From Chaetoderma sp. LZ-2023a (Eukaryota; Mollusca; Caudofoveata; Chaetodermatida; Chaetodermatidae), in contig JAVVLW010002775.1 in NCBI GenBank assembly GCA_034401795.1, forward strand, positions 1 to 64,000: a DNA stretch of 64,000 nt, in the 5' to 3' direction. The notes under the pieces were generated by a model. The model saw only the letters and a list, made by a program, of their open reading frames with translations, was not told where the DNA came from and did no database searches. The translations under genes were made by a program, and so were the position numbers. Below are positions 63,446-64,000 of this stretch, piece by piece. Each line of letters opens with the position of its first letter. The first letter of the stretch is position 1.

Positions 63446-63478
63446 GTAATCACTATCACGTGTTCACATCACAGGTGG

Positions 63479-63485
<7 letters not shown>

Positions 63486-63518
<33 letters not shown>
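63486..63518. repeat. (AT)n dinucleotide repeat
   Basis: About 16 AT units, 40 bp after the ARB2A exon 8 donor. Confidence 0.95.
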
Positions 63519-63521
<3 letters not shown>

Positions 63522-63555
63522 CACTTCACTCAGACTTATCATGGACTTTTGTTAA

Positions 63556-63786
63556 CCCTTTAATGGTCAAGATTTTTCACAAAATTTAAAATTTTTCCTC
63601 AGTATGTCCAGTTGCAGGCCAGGATATGGCAATTTTTGAAAATTTATCACTGGAATGCCTGGCTCGGTTATTGAGTCAATCATTCCAGTGGTAATTTTTC
63701 AAAAAATAGTCTTATCTTGGACTGCAAATGCACATTCCTCGAGACCACTGCAGAGGCCGGTTTTGGCCGACTTGACCATTAAAGGG
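63556..63786. mobile_element. Family F MITE, best-preserved copy (231 bp)
   Basis: Perfect inverted ends CCCTTTAATGGTCAAG and CTTGACCATTAAAGGG, flanked by TTAA at 63552-63555 and 63787-63790. The central hairpin is made of CACTGGAATGCCTGGCTCGG and complement. The same length as the nested copy at 58706. Confidence 0.92.
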
Positions 63787-64000
63787 TTAAATGTCTACAA
63801 TAAGGCACATTTAATGGTGGTCATTAAAGTCTGGAGGTCATTTAGTTACTTGTGGTCAATAACCACCTATTCATACCACGAGAAATGCAAGAAATCATTT
63901 GTTGAAGCTGTTTGTGTGATAAAGGTAATTAATGGAAGCTGACCAAATTTTCTATTTTATAGTCTGAGTGCTTTGGAATTGATATACAGGGTTTTCAGTA

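Overview
This is eukaryotic, animal genomic DNA: an AT-rich, repeat-laden stretch from what is probably a marine invertebrate. The repeats built around CATCCGTC and CCATCTTGGAT, the non-LTR retroelements with a CADD catalytic box and the DIRS-type retrotransposons are the kind seen in molluscs and other lophotrochozoans. The species cannot be fixed from the sequence, and the clade is an inference.

One host gene is recognisable. On the + strand, from about 22.7 kb to beyond the right edge, lie eight exons of an ARB2A (FAM172A) homologue, an ARB2-domain alpha/beta-hydrolase-fold protein known in vertebrates as a nuclear co-transcriptional/splicing regulator. Exon phases join cleanly (115+87+101+66+128+142+120+114 nt = 291 codons) and every proposed junction is GT/AG. 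The last third of the protein is outside the window. Two introns are very large (18.6 and 10.6 kb) because of mobile elements.

Layout. 1-3.2 kb: the left end of a DIRS element on the - strand (family A, copy 1), running off the edge. 3.2-6.7 kb: unannotated AT-rich DNA. 6.8-11.3 kb: a pile of decayed non-LTR retroelements in both orientations, one split by a 277-bp SINE-like insert with a 12-bp target duplication. 13.4-15.0 kb: a non-autonomous hAT-like element with 8-bp duplications. 15.5-17.9 kb: another decayed non-LTR element. 20.8-22.7 kb: a second hAT-like element with a perfect 8-bp duplication, ending 46 bp before the first ARB2A start codon. 22.7-27.2 kb: ARB2A exons 1-4 among small inverted-repeat elements. 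27.2-28.0 kb: a 19-bp minisatellite. 28.5-37.6 kb: a third hAT-like element carrying DIRS family A copy 2. 38.3-45.6 kb: a TTAA-type MITE carrying DIRS family B. 45.75 kb: exon 5. 46.3-48.0 kb: a modular repeat. 49.0-55.8 kb: DIRS family A copy 3, decayed. 56.5 kb: exon 6. 56.7-58.5 kb: more modular tandem repeats. 58.7-64 kb: MITEs, a Tc1/mariner-like element, and exons 7 and 8.

The most interesting system is the DIRS set: two divergent families, three of four copies in sense orientation inside ARB2A introns, two with a complete terminal-repeat plus internal-complementary-region layout. In both families a second long open frame overlaps almost the whole RT/RNase H/methyltransferase-like frame and, after allowing for simple indels, is the same frame as the tyrosine recombinase. 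The nesting of elements also gives several natural before-and-after insertion sites, which reveal target preferences directly.
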